DNA from: Egicoccus sp. AB-alg6-2
Lineage (GTDB): Bacteria > Actinomycetota > Nitriliruptoria > Nitriliruptorales > Nitriliruptoraceae
Length of the DNA: 64,000 nt
Reading direction: 5' to 3'
NCBI RefSeq assembly: GCF_041821025.1
Contig: NZ_JBGUAY010000001.1
Coordinates: 459,413 to 523,412, forward strand
Numbering within the stretch: position 1 is the stretch's first letter; each line of letters begins with the position of its first letter. This document shows positions 37,112 through 47,600 of the stretch, piece by piece. The translations under genes were made by a program, and so were the position numbers. A model generated the notes under the pieces. It was not told the DNA's origin. It made no database searches and was given only the letters and a program-made list of their open reading frames with translations.

Positions 37112-38062
37112 TCAGCCCGCGAGCAGCGGGAGGCACACGAGGTAGCCGAGCAGCAGCGCAGCCCCCTCCCAGCGCACGACGCGTTTGCCGGTCACCATGA
37201 ACGCCGTGGCGAGCACGCTCACCCCCACCATGAGGATGGTCGCGAAGCCGACGATGGTGGGGTCGCTGAGCGGGCCGGGACCGGCCAGACCGGCCACGGC
37301 CGCGACCGCTCCGGAGTTGAAGAGGTTGCTGCCGAGCAGGTTGCCGACGATGAGGTCGGTCTGCCCCTTGCGCGCCGCCTGGACGGCCGTCGCCAACTCG
37401 GGGAGCGAGGTCCCGATCGCCACGACCGTGAGTCCGACGAACCCCTCGGCCAGCCCGAGCTCGGCCGCGATGGTCGAGGCGGAGGTGACCAGGATCTGCG
37501 CCGCGATCAGGGTCCCGACCAGGCCCAGCACCGTGCGGGTCCACTCCCGGGGCAGGGACGGCCGCTGCGCACCGACGTACTCGTCGACGCCTCCGGCGAG
37601 GCTCTCGTTGCCGGTGCCGCCGCGCGAGGACCGCAAGATCAGGGTCAGCGCCACCAGCAGCAACAGCCCGAGCAGCGCGGCATTCCACCGGCTGAGTCCG
37701 CCCTGGACGAGCACGGCGAACACGACCGTCAGGGCCAGCGACAGGGGCGCCTCGCGTCGCAGGACGCTGGAACCGACCGCGATCGGCGTGATCATCGCGG
37801 CCACACCCAGTACGAGGGTCAGGTTGGCCACGTTCGAGCCGACGATGTTGCCCACGCCGATGTCGAGCGAGCCCTGTCCGGCCGCGAGGCCGGAGACGAC
37901 CATCTCGGGCGCACTGGTGCCGAACCCGATGACCACGGCGCCGACCACGATGGCCGACAGCCGCATGGCTGTGGCGATGCGTGCGGCGCCGGCCACGAAC
38001 TGGTCGGCGGCGAACGTGAGGAGCGCGAGGCCGGCGAGGACCCCCAGGACGGGCATCAGCAT
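37112..38062 (-). CDS. Cation/Ca2+ exchanger (CaCA family, YrbG-like)
   Basis: About 316 residues with ten or so membrane helices. The two inverted alpha-repeats are clear: GFGTSAPEMVVSGLAAGQGSLDIGVGNIVGSNVANL and AIGTSLPELATAVQAARKGQTDLIVGNLLGSNLFN. Both keep the acidic residue and Asn/Ser ligands needed for Na+/Ca2+ exchange. ATG at 38062 is chosen, and ATG 38056 or an upstream GTG are possible. No Shine-Dalgarno is seen, but TACCGT lies 6 bases before the ATG on this strand, so the mRNA may be leaderless. Confidence 0.88.
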   Translation of the reverse strand: MLMPVLGVLAGLALLTFAADQFVAGAARIATAMRLSAIVVGAVVIGFGTSAPEMVVSGLAAGQGSLDIGVGNIVGSNVANLTLVLGVAAMITPIAVGSSVLRREAPLSLALTVVFAVLVQGGLSRWNAALLGLLLLVALTLILRSSRGGTGNESLAGGVDEYVGAQRPSLPREWTRTVLGLVGTLIAAQILVTSASTIAAELGLAEGFVGLTVVAIGTSLPELATAVQAARKGQTDLIVGNLLGSNLFNSGAVAAVAGLAGPGPLSDPTIVGFATILMVGVSVLATAFMVTGKRVVRWEGAALLLGYLVCLPLLAG

Positions 38063-38093
38063 GCGCGGACGGTAGCCGGTGGGTCGCCCCCGA

Positions 38094-38099
38094 TAGGCT
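38094..38099 (+). promoter_or_regulatory. Candidate -10 of the FKBP gene cluster
   Basis: TAGGCT lies 50 bases before the FKBP ATG in an 87-base divergent gap. The same hexamer is found before folP and the IdeR-like gene. Confidence 0.35.
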
Positions 38100-38149
38100 C
38101 GCCGCCCCACCGCGAACGACGGTGGCTCGGTTCGACGAGGAACGGCGCG

Positions 38150-38653
38150 ATGACGGGGCGGGTCCTGGTGGCGGCGGCCGTGGCGGCCGCCACGCTGCTG
38201 GCCGGCTGTGGTGACGACACGCCGGACGCCGACCCGACCGGTCAGACGGCAGAGGACGTGGACATGCAGCAGCGCCCCGACCCGGCCAGCGAGCTCCCCG
38301 AGTTGGGCACACCACCGCCCGACGACCTCGTCACCAACGACCTGGTCGTCGGCGACGGGGACGAGGCCACGGTCGGCTCACGCGTGACGGTGCAGTACGT
38401 GGGTGTCGCCTGGTCCACCGGCGAGGAGTTCGACGCGTCGTGGGATCGCGGCCAACCCTTCAGCTTCACCCTCGGGGCGCAGGACGTCATCGCGGGCTGG
38501 GACCAGGGCGTCGAGGGCATGCGTGTCGGTGGGCGGCGTCAGCTGATCATCCCGCCGGATCTCGCGTACGGCGACCGTGGTGCCGGCAACGGCGTCATCG
38601 CCCCCGGCGAGACGCTGGTGTTCGTGGTCGACCTGCTGGACGTCCAGGCCTGA
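38150..38653 (+). CDS. FKBP-type peptidyl-prolyl isomerase lipoprotein
   Basis: A 167-residue exported protein. The signal peptide ends in the lipobox LAGC with Cys20, so it should be lipid-anchored outside the membrane. After an acidic linker, a complete FKBP domain (about residues 65-167) shows VGSRVTVQYVGVAWSTGEEFDASWDRGQPFSFTLG, VIAGWDQGVEGMRVGGRRQLIIPPDLAYGDRG and LVFVVDLLDV. The Asp, Trp and Tyr residues of the active pocket are present. The ATG has GAGGAA upstream. The nitrobindin-like gene starts 3 bases after its stop. Confidence 0.93.
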   Translation: MTGRVLVAAAVAAATLLAGCGDDTPDADPTGQTAEDVDMQQRPDPASELPELGTPPPDDLVTNDLVVGDGDEATVGSRVTVQYVGVAWSTGEEFDASWDRGQPFSFTLGAQDVIAGWDQGVEGMRVGGRRQLIIPPDLAYGDRGAGNGVIAPGETLVFVVDLLDVQA

Positions 38654-38655
38654 GC

Positions 38656-39162
38656 ATGACCGCCTCCGCCGACCTGCACCCGTCGCTCACGCCGCTGGCG
38701 CCGCTGCTCGGGACCTGGGCCGGCGAAGGCGAGGGCCACTATCCCACCATCGCCGCGTTCCGCTACCGCGAGCAGGTCAGCTTCACCCACGTCGGCAAGC
38801 CGTTTCTCGTCTACGCCCAACGCACGGCGCACCCCGACAGCGGGGCCCCGATGCACGCCGAGGTCGGCTACCTCCGGATCGTCGCGGACGTCGATCCGAC
38901 CTCGGTGGCGGTCGAGTTCGTGCTCGCCCACCCGACCGGCATCGTCGAGGTCGAGGAGGGCCGCTTCGCCGACGGCGTCATCGAGTTGCGCACGACCACG
39001 GTGGGGCGCACCGCGACCGCCAAGCAGGTGCGCTCCCTGCGGCGCCGGTTCGTCCTCGACGCCGACGTGCTGGCCTACGACGTCTGGATGGCACACGCGG
39101 ACACGCCCGAGACCCACCACCTGCAGGCCCGCCTGCACCGCCGAGCGGCGGCGGACGCGTGA
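38656..39162 (+). CDS. Nitrobindin-like heme-binding (FABP-fold) protein
   Basis: A 168-residue beta-barrel protein. The N-terminal signature LLGTWAGEGEGHYPTIAAFRYREQVSF matches GxWxGxGxGxYP of nitrobindins (mycobacterial Rv2717c). A C-terminal His pair (ETHHLQARLHR) could supply the axial heme ligand. Family members bind ferric heme and interact with nitric oxide or isomerise peroxynitrite. It lies between an FKBP lipoprotein and a flavoprotein and overlaps the latter by 4 bases, which suggests linked expression in redox or nitrosative stress. Confidence 0.85.
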   Translation: MTASADLHPSLTPLAPLLGTWAGEGEGHYPTIAAFRYREQVSFTHVGKPFLVYAQRTAHPDSGAPMHAEVGYLRIVADVDPTSVAVEFVLAHPTGIVEVEEGRFADGVIELRTTTVGRTATAKQVRSLRRRFVLDADVLAYDVWMAHADTPETHHLQARLHRRAAADA

Positions 39163-40538
39163 CCGAGCGCCTGGTCGTCGTCGGTGGCGACGCCGCAGGG
39201 ATGAGTGCGGCCAGCCAGGCCCGGCGCCGGCGTGGTCCCGACGTCCTCGAGATCGTGGTCCTCGAGCGCGGCAGCGACACCTCGTACTCGGCCTGCGGGA
39301 TCCCGTACTGGATCGGCGAGGTGGTCGATGCGCGCGAGGACCTCGTGGTCCGGACGCCGCAGCAGTTCCGGGACGTCCATCACATCCAGGCGCGGACCCG
39401 GCACGAGGTCGTCGCCGTCGACACCGACGCCGGACGGGTACGCGTGCGCGACCTCGGTTCGGGTCGGGAGTACGACGAGCCCTACGACCAGCTGCTGCTG
39501 GCGATGGGCGCCGTGCCACTGCGCCCCGACCTACCGGGGCTCGACGGGCCGGGAGTGTTCGGGGTCCAGACGCTCGACGACGGACAGGCCATCCTCGACC
39601 ACCTCGACGCCAAGGACGTCCGTCACGCCGTGGTGGTCGGTGCCGGCTACATCGGCCTGGAGATGGCCGAGGCGATGGTCGTCCGCGGCTACACCGTCGA
39701 CCTGATCGAGCGGACCGAACGGCCCATGCGCACGATCGACGCCGATCTCGGGTGCCAGGTCGCCGACGCGATGCAGGGCATGGGCATCCGGCTCCACCTC
39801 GAGACGGAGGTGGTGGCGGTCGAGCACCACGGCGACCGGGGCATGCGCGTGACCACGTCGGCCGGTGAGCTGCCGGCGGACGTCGTGATCCTTGGCCTGG
39901 GGTCGCGACCGAACACCGAGCTCGCACGTGCGGCGGGCATCCCCGTCGGTGACGAGAGCGGCGGCGTCGTGGTCGACGTCCGCCAGCGGGCCCGGGTGGA
40001 GGGGGTCTGGGCCGCCGGTGACTGTGCCGAGGTGCACCACCGCGTCACCCGAGCGCCGACCACCATCGCGCTCGGGACGATCGCCAACAAGACCGGCCGC
40101 GTCGCGGGCATCAACCTCGGCGGCGACTACGCCACCTTCCCCGGCGTGCTCGGCACCGCCGTGACCAAGATCTGCGGGGTCGAGATCGGTCGCACCGGTC
40201 TCGGCGAAACCGATGCCCACGCGGCCGGCTACGACCCCGTCTGCGCCACGGTCGAGACGACCACCAAGGCCGGCTACTGGCCCGACACGGCGAGCATGCA
40301 GGTCAAGGTGATCGCGGAGCGCCGCTCCGGCCGGCTCCTCGGGGCGCAGATCGTCGGCGAGGAAGGGTCGTGCAAGCGGATCGACACCTTCGCGGCCGCC
40401 CTGTGGAACGAGATGACGGTCGAGGAGCTGCTCAACGTGGACCTGTCCTACGCGCCGCCGTTCTCGGCCGTCTGGGACCCGGTCCTCATCGGCGCACGCA
40501 AGGCGTGGGACGCCGTGCTGGCCGACGAAACCCGCTGA
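39159..40538 (+). CDS. CoA-disulfide reductase / NADH oxidase-like flavoprotein
   Basis: A 459-residue pyridine nucleotide-disulfide oxidoreductase. FAD-binding VVVGGDAAGMSAASQARR is at the N-terminus. The single redox Cys46 in SYSACGIPYW is typical of CoA-disulfide reductases and NADH/polysulfide oxidoreductases rather than two-Cys enzymes. The NAD-binding VVVGAGYIGLEMAEAM, the FAD motif VWAAGDCAE, and the dimerisation domain with DLSYAPPFSAVWDPV follow. GTG start overlaps the preceding stop. It probably reduces CoA disulfides, sulfur species or oxygen. The exact acceptor is unclear. Confidence 0.88.
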   Translation: MTERLVVVGGDAAGMSAASQARRRRGPDVLEIVVLERGSDTSYSACGIPYWIGEVVDAREDLVVRTPQQFRDVHHIQARTRHEVVAVDTDAGRVRVRDLGSGREYDEPYDQLLLAMGAVPLRPDLPGLDGPGVFGVQTLDDGQAILDHLDAKDVRHAVVVGAGYIGLEMAEAMVVRGYTVDLIERTERPMRTIDADLGCQVADAMQGMGIRLHLETEVVAVEHHGDRGMRVTTSAGELPADVVILGLGSRPNTELARAAGIPVGDESGGVVVDVRQRARVEGVWAAGDCAEVHHRVTRAPTTIALGTIANKTGRVAGINLGGDYATFPGVLGTAVTKICGVEIGRTGLGETDAHAAGYDPVCATVETTTKAGYWPDTASMQVKVIAERRSGRLLGAQIVGEEGSCKRIDTFAAALWNEMTVEELLNVDLSYAPPFSAVWDPVLIGARKAWDAVLADETR

Positions 40539-40584
40539 CCAGCGGCCGCCCGTCGAACCGCGCGTTACGGGGTGGCCGACCCGC

Positions 40585-41493
40585 TCATGCCTTCTTGCGC
40601 GACCGGTTGGCGTTGCGCACGTCGGCGTTGGTCTCGATGTACTCGATCACCTTGCCGGCGACGTCGATGCCGGTGGAGGTCTCGATGCCCTCGAGCCCCG
40701 GGGACGAGTTGACCTCGAGCACGACGGGCCCGTGGTTGGAGCGCATCAGGTCGACGCCGGCGACGTTGAGGCCGAGGATCTTGGCGGCGCGCTTCGCCGC
40801 GGCGCGCTCCTCGGGGGTCAACCGGATCTTCTTCGCTTCGCCACCCCGGTGCACGTTCGAGCGGAACTCGCCGGGGGCGGCGGTGCGCTCCATCGCCGCG
40901 ACGACGCGGTTGCCGACGACGAAGGCGCGGATGTCGGAGCCGCCGGCCTCCTTGATGAACTCCTGCACGAGGATGTTGGCGTTGAGCTGACGGAACGCCC
41001 CGATCACCGATTCGGCGGCCTTCTTCGTCTCGGCGAGGACGACGCCCATCCCCTGGGTGCCCTCGAGCAACTTGACGACCACCGGGGCCCCGCCGACCAG
41101 GGCGACGAGTCCGTCGATGTCCTTGGTCGAGTGTGCGAACGACGTCACCGGGAGGCCGACCCCCTCCGCGGCCAACAATTGCAGCGAGCGCAGCTTGTCG
41201 CGGGAGCGGGAGATCGCCTGGGAATCGACGGCCGGGTAGACCCCCATCATCTCGAACTGTCGCACCACGGCGGTGCCGTAGAAGGTGTGCGTGGCGCCGA
41301 TGCGCGGGATGACCGCGTCGACGGTGTCGAGGCGGGCCCCGCCGTAGTGGATCGCCGGGCGGTGCGAGGTGATGTCGATCACGCACCGCAGGTAGTCGAC
41401 GATGCGCACCTCGTGCCCACGTTGCTCCGCCGCCTCACGCAGTCGGCGGGTCGAGTACAGCTGGGAGTTGCGCGAGAGGATCGCGAGCTTCAC
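40585..41493 (-). CDS. rimK: RimK-family alpha-L-glutamate ligase
   Basis: A 302-residue ATP-grasp protein, the normal RimK length. [33 protein letters not shown] is the preATP-grasp domain. [39 protein letters not shown] and [26 protein letters not shown] carry the ATP and Mg contacts. E. coli RimK adds glutamates to ribosomal protein S6, and other members act on cofactors or carrier proteins. It starts with GTG, and a TAGGCA on its strand (complement of 41532-41537) may be its -10. No rpsF is nearby. Confidence 0.88.
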   Translation of the reverse strand: MKLAILSRNSQLYSTRRLREAAEQRGHEVRIVDYLRCVIDITSHRPAIHYGGARLDTVDAVIPRIGATHTFYGTAVVRQFEMMGVYPAVDSQAISRSRDKLRSLQLLAAEGVGLPVTSFAHSTKDIDGLVALVGGAPVVVKLLEGTQGMGVVLAETKKAAESVIGAFRQLNANILVQEFIKEAGGSDIRAFVVGNRVVAAMERTAAPGEFRSNVHRGGEAKKIRLTPEERAAAKRAAKILGLNVAGVDLMRSNHGPVVLEVNSSPGLEGIETSTGIDVAGKVIEYIETNADVRNANRSRKKA

Positions 41494-41629
41494 GTGCGCA
41501 TCCGAGGGATCGGCGGCCGACGTGTCGTCGTGCCTAGGTCATGGAACGCCGCGCACGCTAGTGCGCCACACCCGCCGGCGGGTATCGGCGGGACCGCGGT
41601 GCGCGGCGGACCCGGTAGCGTCGCGGCCC

Positions 41630-41791
41630 ATGATCGAACTGTTGCCGCTCGTCGTCACCGCCGCGCTCACGTTGCTCGCGGCGCCGCTGTGGCCGTGGAG
41701 TCGTGGCTGGTCGTGGGCGCCGGCCGGCATGCTGGCCATGGGTCTGGTCACCATGCTGCTGTTCCGGTACGCCGTCGTACCGGAGGTGTAG
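41630..41791 (+). CDS. Small membrane protein, 53 residues
   Basis: The sequence begins MIELLPLVVTAALTLLAAP and contains two hydrophobic stretches (residues about 4-19 and 31-46) separated by a Trp-rich turn, so a two-helix hairpin in the membrane is likely. TAGCGT at 41616-41621 ends 8 bases before the ATG and there is no Shine-Dalgarno, which suggests a leaderless mRNA. Function is unknown. The gene is real by codon pattern (G/C third positions) but short. Confidence 0.55.
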   Translation: MIELLPLVVTAALTLLAAPLWPWSRGWSWAPAGMLAMGLVTMLLFRYAVVPEV

Positions 41792-41800
41792 GCGCCACCG

Positions 41801-42382
41801 TCAGGCGTCGGCCGCTGCCTCCTTCGCCCGGGCCTTCTTCGCCTGCTTCCACGCGCGCACCTTCAGCAGCGTCTGCTGGTCGACGACGTCGGCGATCGAG
41901 CGGAATCCCTCCTGGCCGTAGTCCCCGGCTGCCTCGCGCCAGCCCGGCGGCGTGACACCGCACTGCTTGCCCAGCAGCGCGACGAAGATCCGCGCCTTCT
42001 GGTCGCCGAACCCGGGCAGCGCGGTGAGTCGGCGCTTCAGCTCGGGCCCGTCCGCGGCGTCCCGCCACACGCCCTCGGCATCACCGTCGTGGTCCTCGAC
42101 GAGCGTGACGGCCAGTGCGTGGACCCGCTTCGCCATCGACCCCGGGTAGCGGTGGATCGCGGGCCTGACCCGGAAGAGCGCTTCGAGCTGGTCGGGGTCG
42201 AGGCCGGCGACCGCGGCCGGCGTCAACGGTCCGTCGAGCCGCTCCGCCAGGCGCTGCGGGCCGACGAATGCCTGCTCCATGGCGATCTGCTGGTCGAGCA
42301 GCATGCCGACGAGCAGGGCGAACGGGTTGTCCGACAGCAGGCGGTCGGCGTCGGGTTCTCCGGTGAGTGTCAGGGTCGGCAT
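41801..42382 (-). CDS. HhH-GPD family DNA glycosylase-like protein
   Basis: A 193-residue protein. NPFALLVGMLLDQQIAMEQAFVGPQRLAERL resembles the first helices of HhH-GPD base-excision glycosylases, and LTALPGFGDQKARIFVALLGKQCG is the helix-hairpin-helix. The expected catalytic Asp after the Gly/Pro loop is not obvious (the segment reads CGVTPPGWREAAGDYG, with an Asp further on), so activity is uncertain. The C-terminus is Lys/Ala-rich. The ATG at 42382 has GGAGGCG upstream. It follows the penicillin-binding protein gene on the same strand by 40 bases. Confidence 0.78.
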   Translation of the reverse strand: MPTLTLTGEPDADRLLSDNPFALLVGMLLDQQIAMEQAFVGPQRLAERLDGPLTPAAVAGLDPDQLEALFRVRPAIHRYPGSMAKRVHALAVTLVEDHDGDAEGVWRDAADGPELKRRLTALPGFGDQKARIFVALLGKQCGVTPPGWREAAGDYGQEGFRSIADVVDQQTLLKVRAWKQAKKARAKEAAADA

Positions 42383-42422
42383 CGGAAAGCACGCCTCCGG
42401 GTCGTGGAGCGGTTGGTCTCGC

Positions 42423-44339
42423 TCAGCCGTCGCCGGCCAGCTGTACCTGCAGTTCGTCGACGAGGCGTCCGGCGAGCGGTGCGGCCACCTCGCTGCCGGA
42501 GCCGCCGTTCTCGACCAGGACCGCGAAACCGTACTGCTCCCATGAGCCGACGAACCAGGCGTGCTCGACGTCGCCGCTCGCCTGCGCGGTGCCCGTCTTG
42601 CCCTCGACCCCGCTGTCGCCGGACACCTCGGCCGCCGTGCCGTTGCCGTCGGTGACCACGGCCCGCAGCATGCGCCGCAGGTCCTCCAGGATGCCGCCAC
42701 TGAGCTGGCGCGCGTCGCCCGGCGTGTCGGTCTCCATCAGGTGCGGCGGCCGCCACACGCCGGAGCGGGCAGCCGCGGCCACCGAGGCCAGGTGGAGCGG
42801 TGACACCTCGACGCGGGCCTGGCCGAAGGCCGCCGCGGCCAGTTCCGCCGTGTCCGCCGGTGTGGGGAAGGACCCGCCGAACGCGGCCAGGGGTAGTGCC
42901 GGCTCGGTCCCGAAGCCGAACCGCTCCGCAGCGGCGGTCAGCGCGTCGGCGCCCAGTTCCGACGCCGCCAGCGCGGCGAACGTGGTGTTGCACGAGTCCG
43001 CGAGCGCCTGCTGGAGGGAGGTCGTTCCCAGGTCCAGGCCACCGGCGTTGGGGACGGCGAGCCCACCGACGACGACCCGGTCGGGGCACGCGACCTCGGA
43101 CGCGGGCTCGAGGCCGGAGGCGAGCAGGGCCTCGGCCGTGACGATCTTGAACGTGCTCCCGGGCGGGTAGCGGCCCTCGAACGCGCGGTTGTAGCCCGAC
43201 AGGGGCCGGCTCGCGCTGGCGCGGATCGCCCCGTCGGCGGCGTCGACGACCACGATCGCGGCCTCGCCATCGAAGCCGGTGAGCGCGTTCTCGACCGCCC
43301 GCTGGACCCGGACGTCCAGGGTGGTGCGTACGGCGTCCGTCCCGCCCGACAGTGACTCGCCGAGGACCTCACGGACCGGTCCGCCGGGCCGTTCGCGCAA
43401 CACGACCTGGACCCGGACGGCGTCGACGAGCTCCCGTTCGAAAACCGCCTCGAGGCCGAACTGGCCCACCTCGTCGCCGACCTCGTACGGCTCGCCGAGG
43501 CGTTCGAGCTGTTCGGCCGTCGCTTCGTCGACGCGGCCGACGACGTGTTGGGCGAATCCCTGGTCGAGCAACGCCCGACCGGTGCCCGAGCGTTGCAGGG
43601 TTCCCCGCACGCCGCGCAGCCGGCCCCACGCCTCGGCGCCCGGCTCGGCCGGCAGCGTGGTGACGGGGTAGAACCAGCCGTCGACGAGGTTGCCGCGTCC
43701 CAGGATGCGGGTGACGGTCTCGCCGCTGCCGGGGACGGCCTCCTCGAACGCCTCGACCAGCAGCTCGGTGTCCTGGACGGTGCCCGGCTCGAAGCCGAGG
43801 GTGACCAGCGACTGCTCGCCGGCGAGCTCCTCGCCACCGGACGCCAGGATCGGCGCGCGGTCGAGTTCCTCGCGCACGACCTCGAAGGCCATGCCGGGGC
43901 GCAGCGAGGGGTGCACGGCGTTCGGCGCCCAGGACACGCCCCACTGGCCCCGCTCGCGCAGCAGCTCGAGCTCGACCTCCCAGCTGATCTCGCCGTAGTC
44001 CTCCCCGACGACGGTCACGTCGACCGGCGTGCGGACCCGGCCGTCAGCGACCTGGTCCTGCTCGCGCGCCGTCGCCCGCAGCTCGCGGTACTCCAGTCCC
44101 TCGGCGAACTGCTCGTACGTGGGAACCATCGACTCGGGGGCGGCACGGGTCAGCTCCACCATCCGGTCGTGGTCGCCGGCCTCCCAGGCCGCGAGAAAGT
44201 CGGTGGCCGTCTCGGCCGGATCGGCCACTTCGGCCTCACCGCCGGTGAGCACGTCGCTCTCCGTGAGCAGCCACCAGCCGCCGTAGGCGGCACCGGCCAG
44301 TGCGCACAGGGCGACGATCGCGATCAGCAGGTCTTTCAT
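42423..44339 (-). CDS. Penicillin-binding transpeptidase with N-terminal NTF2-like domain
   Basis: A 638-residue exported protein anchored by an N-terminal helix (IAIVALCALAGAAYGGWWLL). An NTF2-like MecA-N domain (ATDFLAAWEAGDHDRMVEL, about residues 45-150) is followed by a dimerisation region and a transpeptidase. The active site is intact: SxxK as Ser395-Lys398 (PGSTFK), SxN as SCN, and KTGT from Lys581. This domain order matches class B PBPs of the PbpA/PBP2a type, which cross-link peptidoglycan. It lies outside any division cluster. TACCGT (complement of 44375-44380) may be its -10. Confidence 0.92.
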   Translation of the reverse strand: MKDLLIAIVALCALAGAAYGGWWLLTESDVLTGGEAEVADPAETATDFLAAWEAGDHDRMVELTRAAPESMVPTYEQFAEGLEYRELRATAREQDQVADGRVRTPVDVTVVGEDYGEISWEVELELLRERGQWGVSWAPNAVHPSLRPGMAFEVVREELDRAPILASGGEELAGEQSLVTLGFEPGTVQDTELLVEAFEEAVPGSGETVTRILGRGNLVDGWFYPVTTLPAEPGAEAWGRLRGVRGTLQRSGTGRALLDQGFAQHVVGRVDEATAEQLERLGEPYEVGDEVGQFGLEAVFERELVDAVRVQVVLRERPGGPVREVLGESLSGGTDAVRTTLDVRVQRAVENALTGFDGEAAIVVVDAADGAIRASASRPLSGYNRAFEGRYPPGSTFKIVTAEALLASGLEPASEVACPDRVVVGGLAVPNAGGLDLGTTSLQQALADSCNTTFAALAASELGADALTAAAERFGFGTEPALPLAAFGGSFPTPADTAELAAAAFGQARVEVSPLHLASVAAAARSGVWRPPHLMETDTPGDARQLSGGILEDLRRMLRAVVTDGNGTAAEVSGDSGVEGKTGTAQASGDVEHAWFVGSWEQYGFAVLVENGGSGSEVAAPLAGRLVDELQVQLAGDG

Positions 44340-44374
44340 CGCCGGTGTTCCCCGCTCCCTCGAAGCCAGGGGCG

Positions 44375-44400
44375 ACGGTACCGCGCGGGTCCGTACGGAC
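44375..44400 (-). promoter_or_regulatory. Candidate PBP -10 and adjacent 12-base palindrome
   Basis: On the - strand, TACCGT (44375-44380) lies about 35 bases before the PBP start. GTCCGTACGGAC at 44389-44400 is a perfect palindrome placed just upstream, where an operator could lie. The rest of the 289-base gap to kgd shows a TACCCT at 44589-44594 that may serve kgd. Confidence 0.35.
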
Positions 44401-44628
44401 AGGGCGAGCCGCCCCCGCGTCGCTTGACCTTTCCGCGGCCGCCGGGTCCACTCGAGGGCACTGCCAGGGCCACTGACACACCGGTGACGGGTCCGTGGCC
44501 CGCGGTGTCGGTGCCCGGTGCCGACCCACCCTGACGTCGGGGCAGCCGCGTCCGACGTGGTCGGATGGGACCGCAGCCCGCGCCGCCCTACCCTGACGCG
44601 CACGTCGCCCTGGAGCACGAACGCCGAC

Positions 44629-47600
44629 ATGGCCAATCAACCCGCCGCCTCTTCCCAGTCGGAGCTCAACGCCTGGCTCGTCGAAGAGATGTACGAGCAG
44701 TACCGCGAAGACCCCGACGCGCTCTCCAAGAGCTGGCGCGACTTCTTCGCCGACTACCGGCCCGACGACGGGCGCGGCGGGAACGGGCGCGCGGGCCGTG
44801 CCGGAGCGGCGACCGAGGCGGCGGCGTCCGACAACGGTGCCAGCGCCGCGACGACCGTCCGCGCCGCCCCCACCGTGGCCGACGACGACCCCGACGCCCA
44901 ACGCCTGCGTGGGGTCGGGGCGCGCATCGTCGAGAACATGGAGTCCTCGCTCGGGGTCCCGACGGCGACCTCGGTCCGCGACGTCCCGGCCAAGCTGCTC
45001 GAGGTCAACCGCCGCATCGCCAACAACTATCTGCGTCGCACCCGCGGCGGCAAGGTGTCGTTCACGCACCTGATCGCGTACGCCATGGTCAAGGCCGTCG
45101 AGGCCGTGCCCGCGATGAAGTCGACCTACGGCGTCACCGAGGACGGCAAGCCCGTCGTCCGCCGCACCGATCACTTCGGGCTCGGGCTGGCCGTCGACGT
45201 CGAGAACAAGGACGGCTCGCGCAGCCTGATGGTGCCCGTGATCGCCGACGCCGACACGCTGCCCTTCGACGGTTTCCTGCGGGCCTACGAGGACATCATC
45301 CGCAAGATCCGCACGGGCAAGCTCGACCCGGCCATGTTCGCCGGTGGCACCATCACGGTGACCAACCCGGGCACGATCGGCACCGTGCACTCGATCCCGC
45401 GCCTGATGTCGGGCCAGGCCGCCATCCTCGGCGTCGGGGCGATCGACTACCCGGCCGGCTACCAGGCCGCCGACCCGCGCACGATCGCCAAGCTCGGGGT
45501 GTCCAAGGTCATCACGCTGACCTCGACCTACGACCACCGGGTGATCCAGGGAGCCGAGTCTGGTCTGTTCCTCAAGCGGGTCCACGAGCTGCTGATCGGT
45601 GAGCACGGCTTCTACGACGAGGTGTACGAGGCCCTGGGCATGCCGTACGAGCCGGCCCGCTGGCGGCCGGACACGACCCACGTCGACGACGAGTTCGACC
45701 TGCTCGCCAAGCAGAGCAAGGTCGACCAGCTCGCGAACATGTACCGCGTCCGCGGCCACCTGATCGCCGACCTGGACCCGTTGCGCCTGCACCCCAAGTC
45801 GACGCACAAGGAGCTCGACCCGACCTACTACGGGTTGTCGATCTGGGACCTCGACCGCGAGTTCATCACCGACATCGGTGGCGAACCGCGCAAGATGGAG
45901 CTCAAGAACATCCTCGGCGTCCTGCGTGACGCCTACTGCCGCACGATCGGTATCGAGTACGGCCACGTGCTCGACCCCGCGCAGAAGCAGTGGATCCGCG
46001 ACGAGGTCGAGGGCGTCAACGGCGACGTGTCACCCGAGGACCAGCTGTGGATCCTCGAGCGCCTGAACGCCGCCGAGGCCTTCGAGTCGTTCCTGCACAC
46101 CAAGTACGTGGGTCAGAAGCGCTTCGGCATCGAGGGTGCCGAGAGCCTGATCCCGTTGCTCGACGCGATCTGCGAGGCGGCCGCGGACGCCGACATCAAC
46201 GACATCGTGATGGGCATGGCGCACCGCGGCCGACTGAACGTGCTGTCCAACATCCTCGGCAAGTCCTACCAGCAGATCTTCGGCGAGTTCGAGGGGCACA
46301 TCGACCCCGACACGGTGCAGGGCTCGGGCGACGTCAAGTACCACCTCGGCACGCAGGGAACCTACGAGGCCCGATCCGGCAACACCGTCGAGCTGCGGCT
46401 GCCGCCCAACCCCTCCCACCTCGAAGCCGTCAACCCGGTCGTCGAGGGGATCGCCCGCGCGATGCAGGACACCTACGACCGCGGGAACGAGGGGGTGTTC
46501 CCGGTGCTGCCGTTGCTGATGCACGGCGACGCCGCGTTCGCGGGCCAGGGCGTGGTCACCGAGACGCTGAACCTGTCGCAGCTGCGGGGCTACCGCACCG
46601 GCGGCACGATCCACGTCGTCATCAACAACCAGGTCGGGTTCACCACCTCGCCGCGGTCGGCGCGCTCGTCCTACTACGCCACCGACGTGGCCAAGACGGT
46701 CCATGCGCCGATGCTGCACGTCAACGGCGACGACCCCGAGGCCGTCGTCCGCGTCGCGCGCCTCGCCTTCGAGTACCGCCAGAAGTTCCACAGCGACATC
46801 GTCATCGACCTCGTCTGCTACCGCCGGCACGGCCACAACGAGGGCGACGACCCCTCCTTCACGCAGCCGCAGATGTACGAGGTCATCGACAACCTGCGCT
46901 CGGTCCGCAAGCTCTACACCGAGCGACTGGTACGCCGCGGCGACATCTCGATCGAGCAGGCCGAGGAGTTCCTGCAGGACTACGAGGCACGGCTCGAGGA
47001 GGCGTTCAGCTCCACCAAGCAGGCCGCACCGCCCGAGCCGCCCAAGGCGATCCGGCCCGAGGAGAGCACCTCGCTGCTGCCGCCGGCCGACACGGCGGTC
47101 CCCAAGGAGGTCCTCGACCGCATCGCCGCGAAGCAGTTCGACGTGCCCGACGGGTTCACCCGCCATCCGAAGCTCGACCGCATCTTCAAGAAGGCGCGCG
47201 AGCGCTACGAGGCGGGGACCATCGACTGGGCGCTGGGCGAGACGCTCGCGTTCGGCTCGCTGCTGCTCGAGGGGACCAACGTGCGGCTCGCGGGCCAGGA
47301 CTCCCGCCGCGGCACGTTCTCGCAGCGGCACGCGGTGCAGGTCGACTTCAAGACCGGCGAGGACCACCTGCCGCTGCAGAAGCTCGCGGACGAGCAGGGC
47401 AAGTTCTTCGCCTACGACTCGCTGCTGAGCGAGTACGCCGCCGTCGGGTTCGAGTACGGCTACTCGGTGCAGAACAAGGACACACTGGTCGCGTGGGAGG
47501 CGCAGTTCGGCGACTTCGTCAACGGCGCCCAGATCATCATCGACCAGTTCATCGTCGCCGCCGAGGACAAGTGGGACGAGACCTCCGGCCTGGTGATGCT

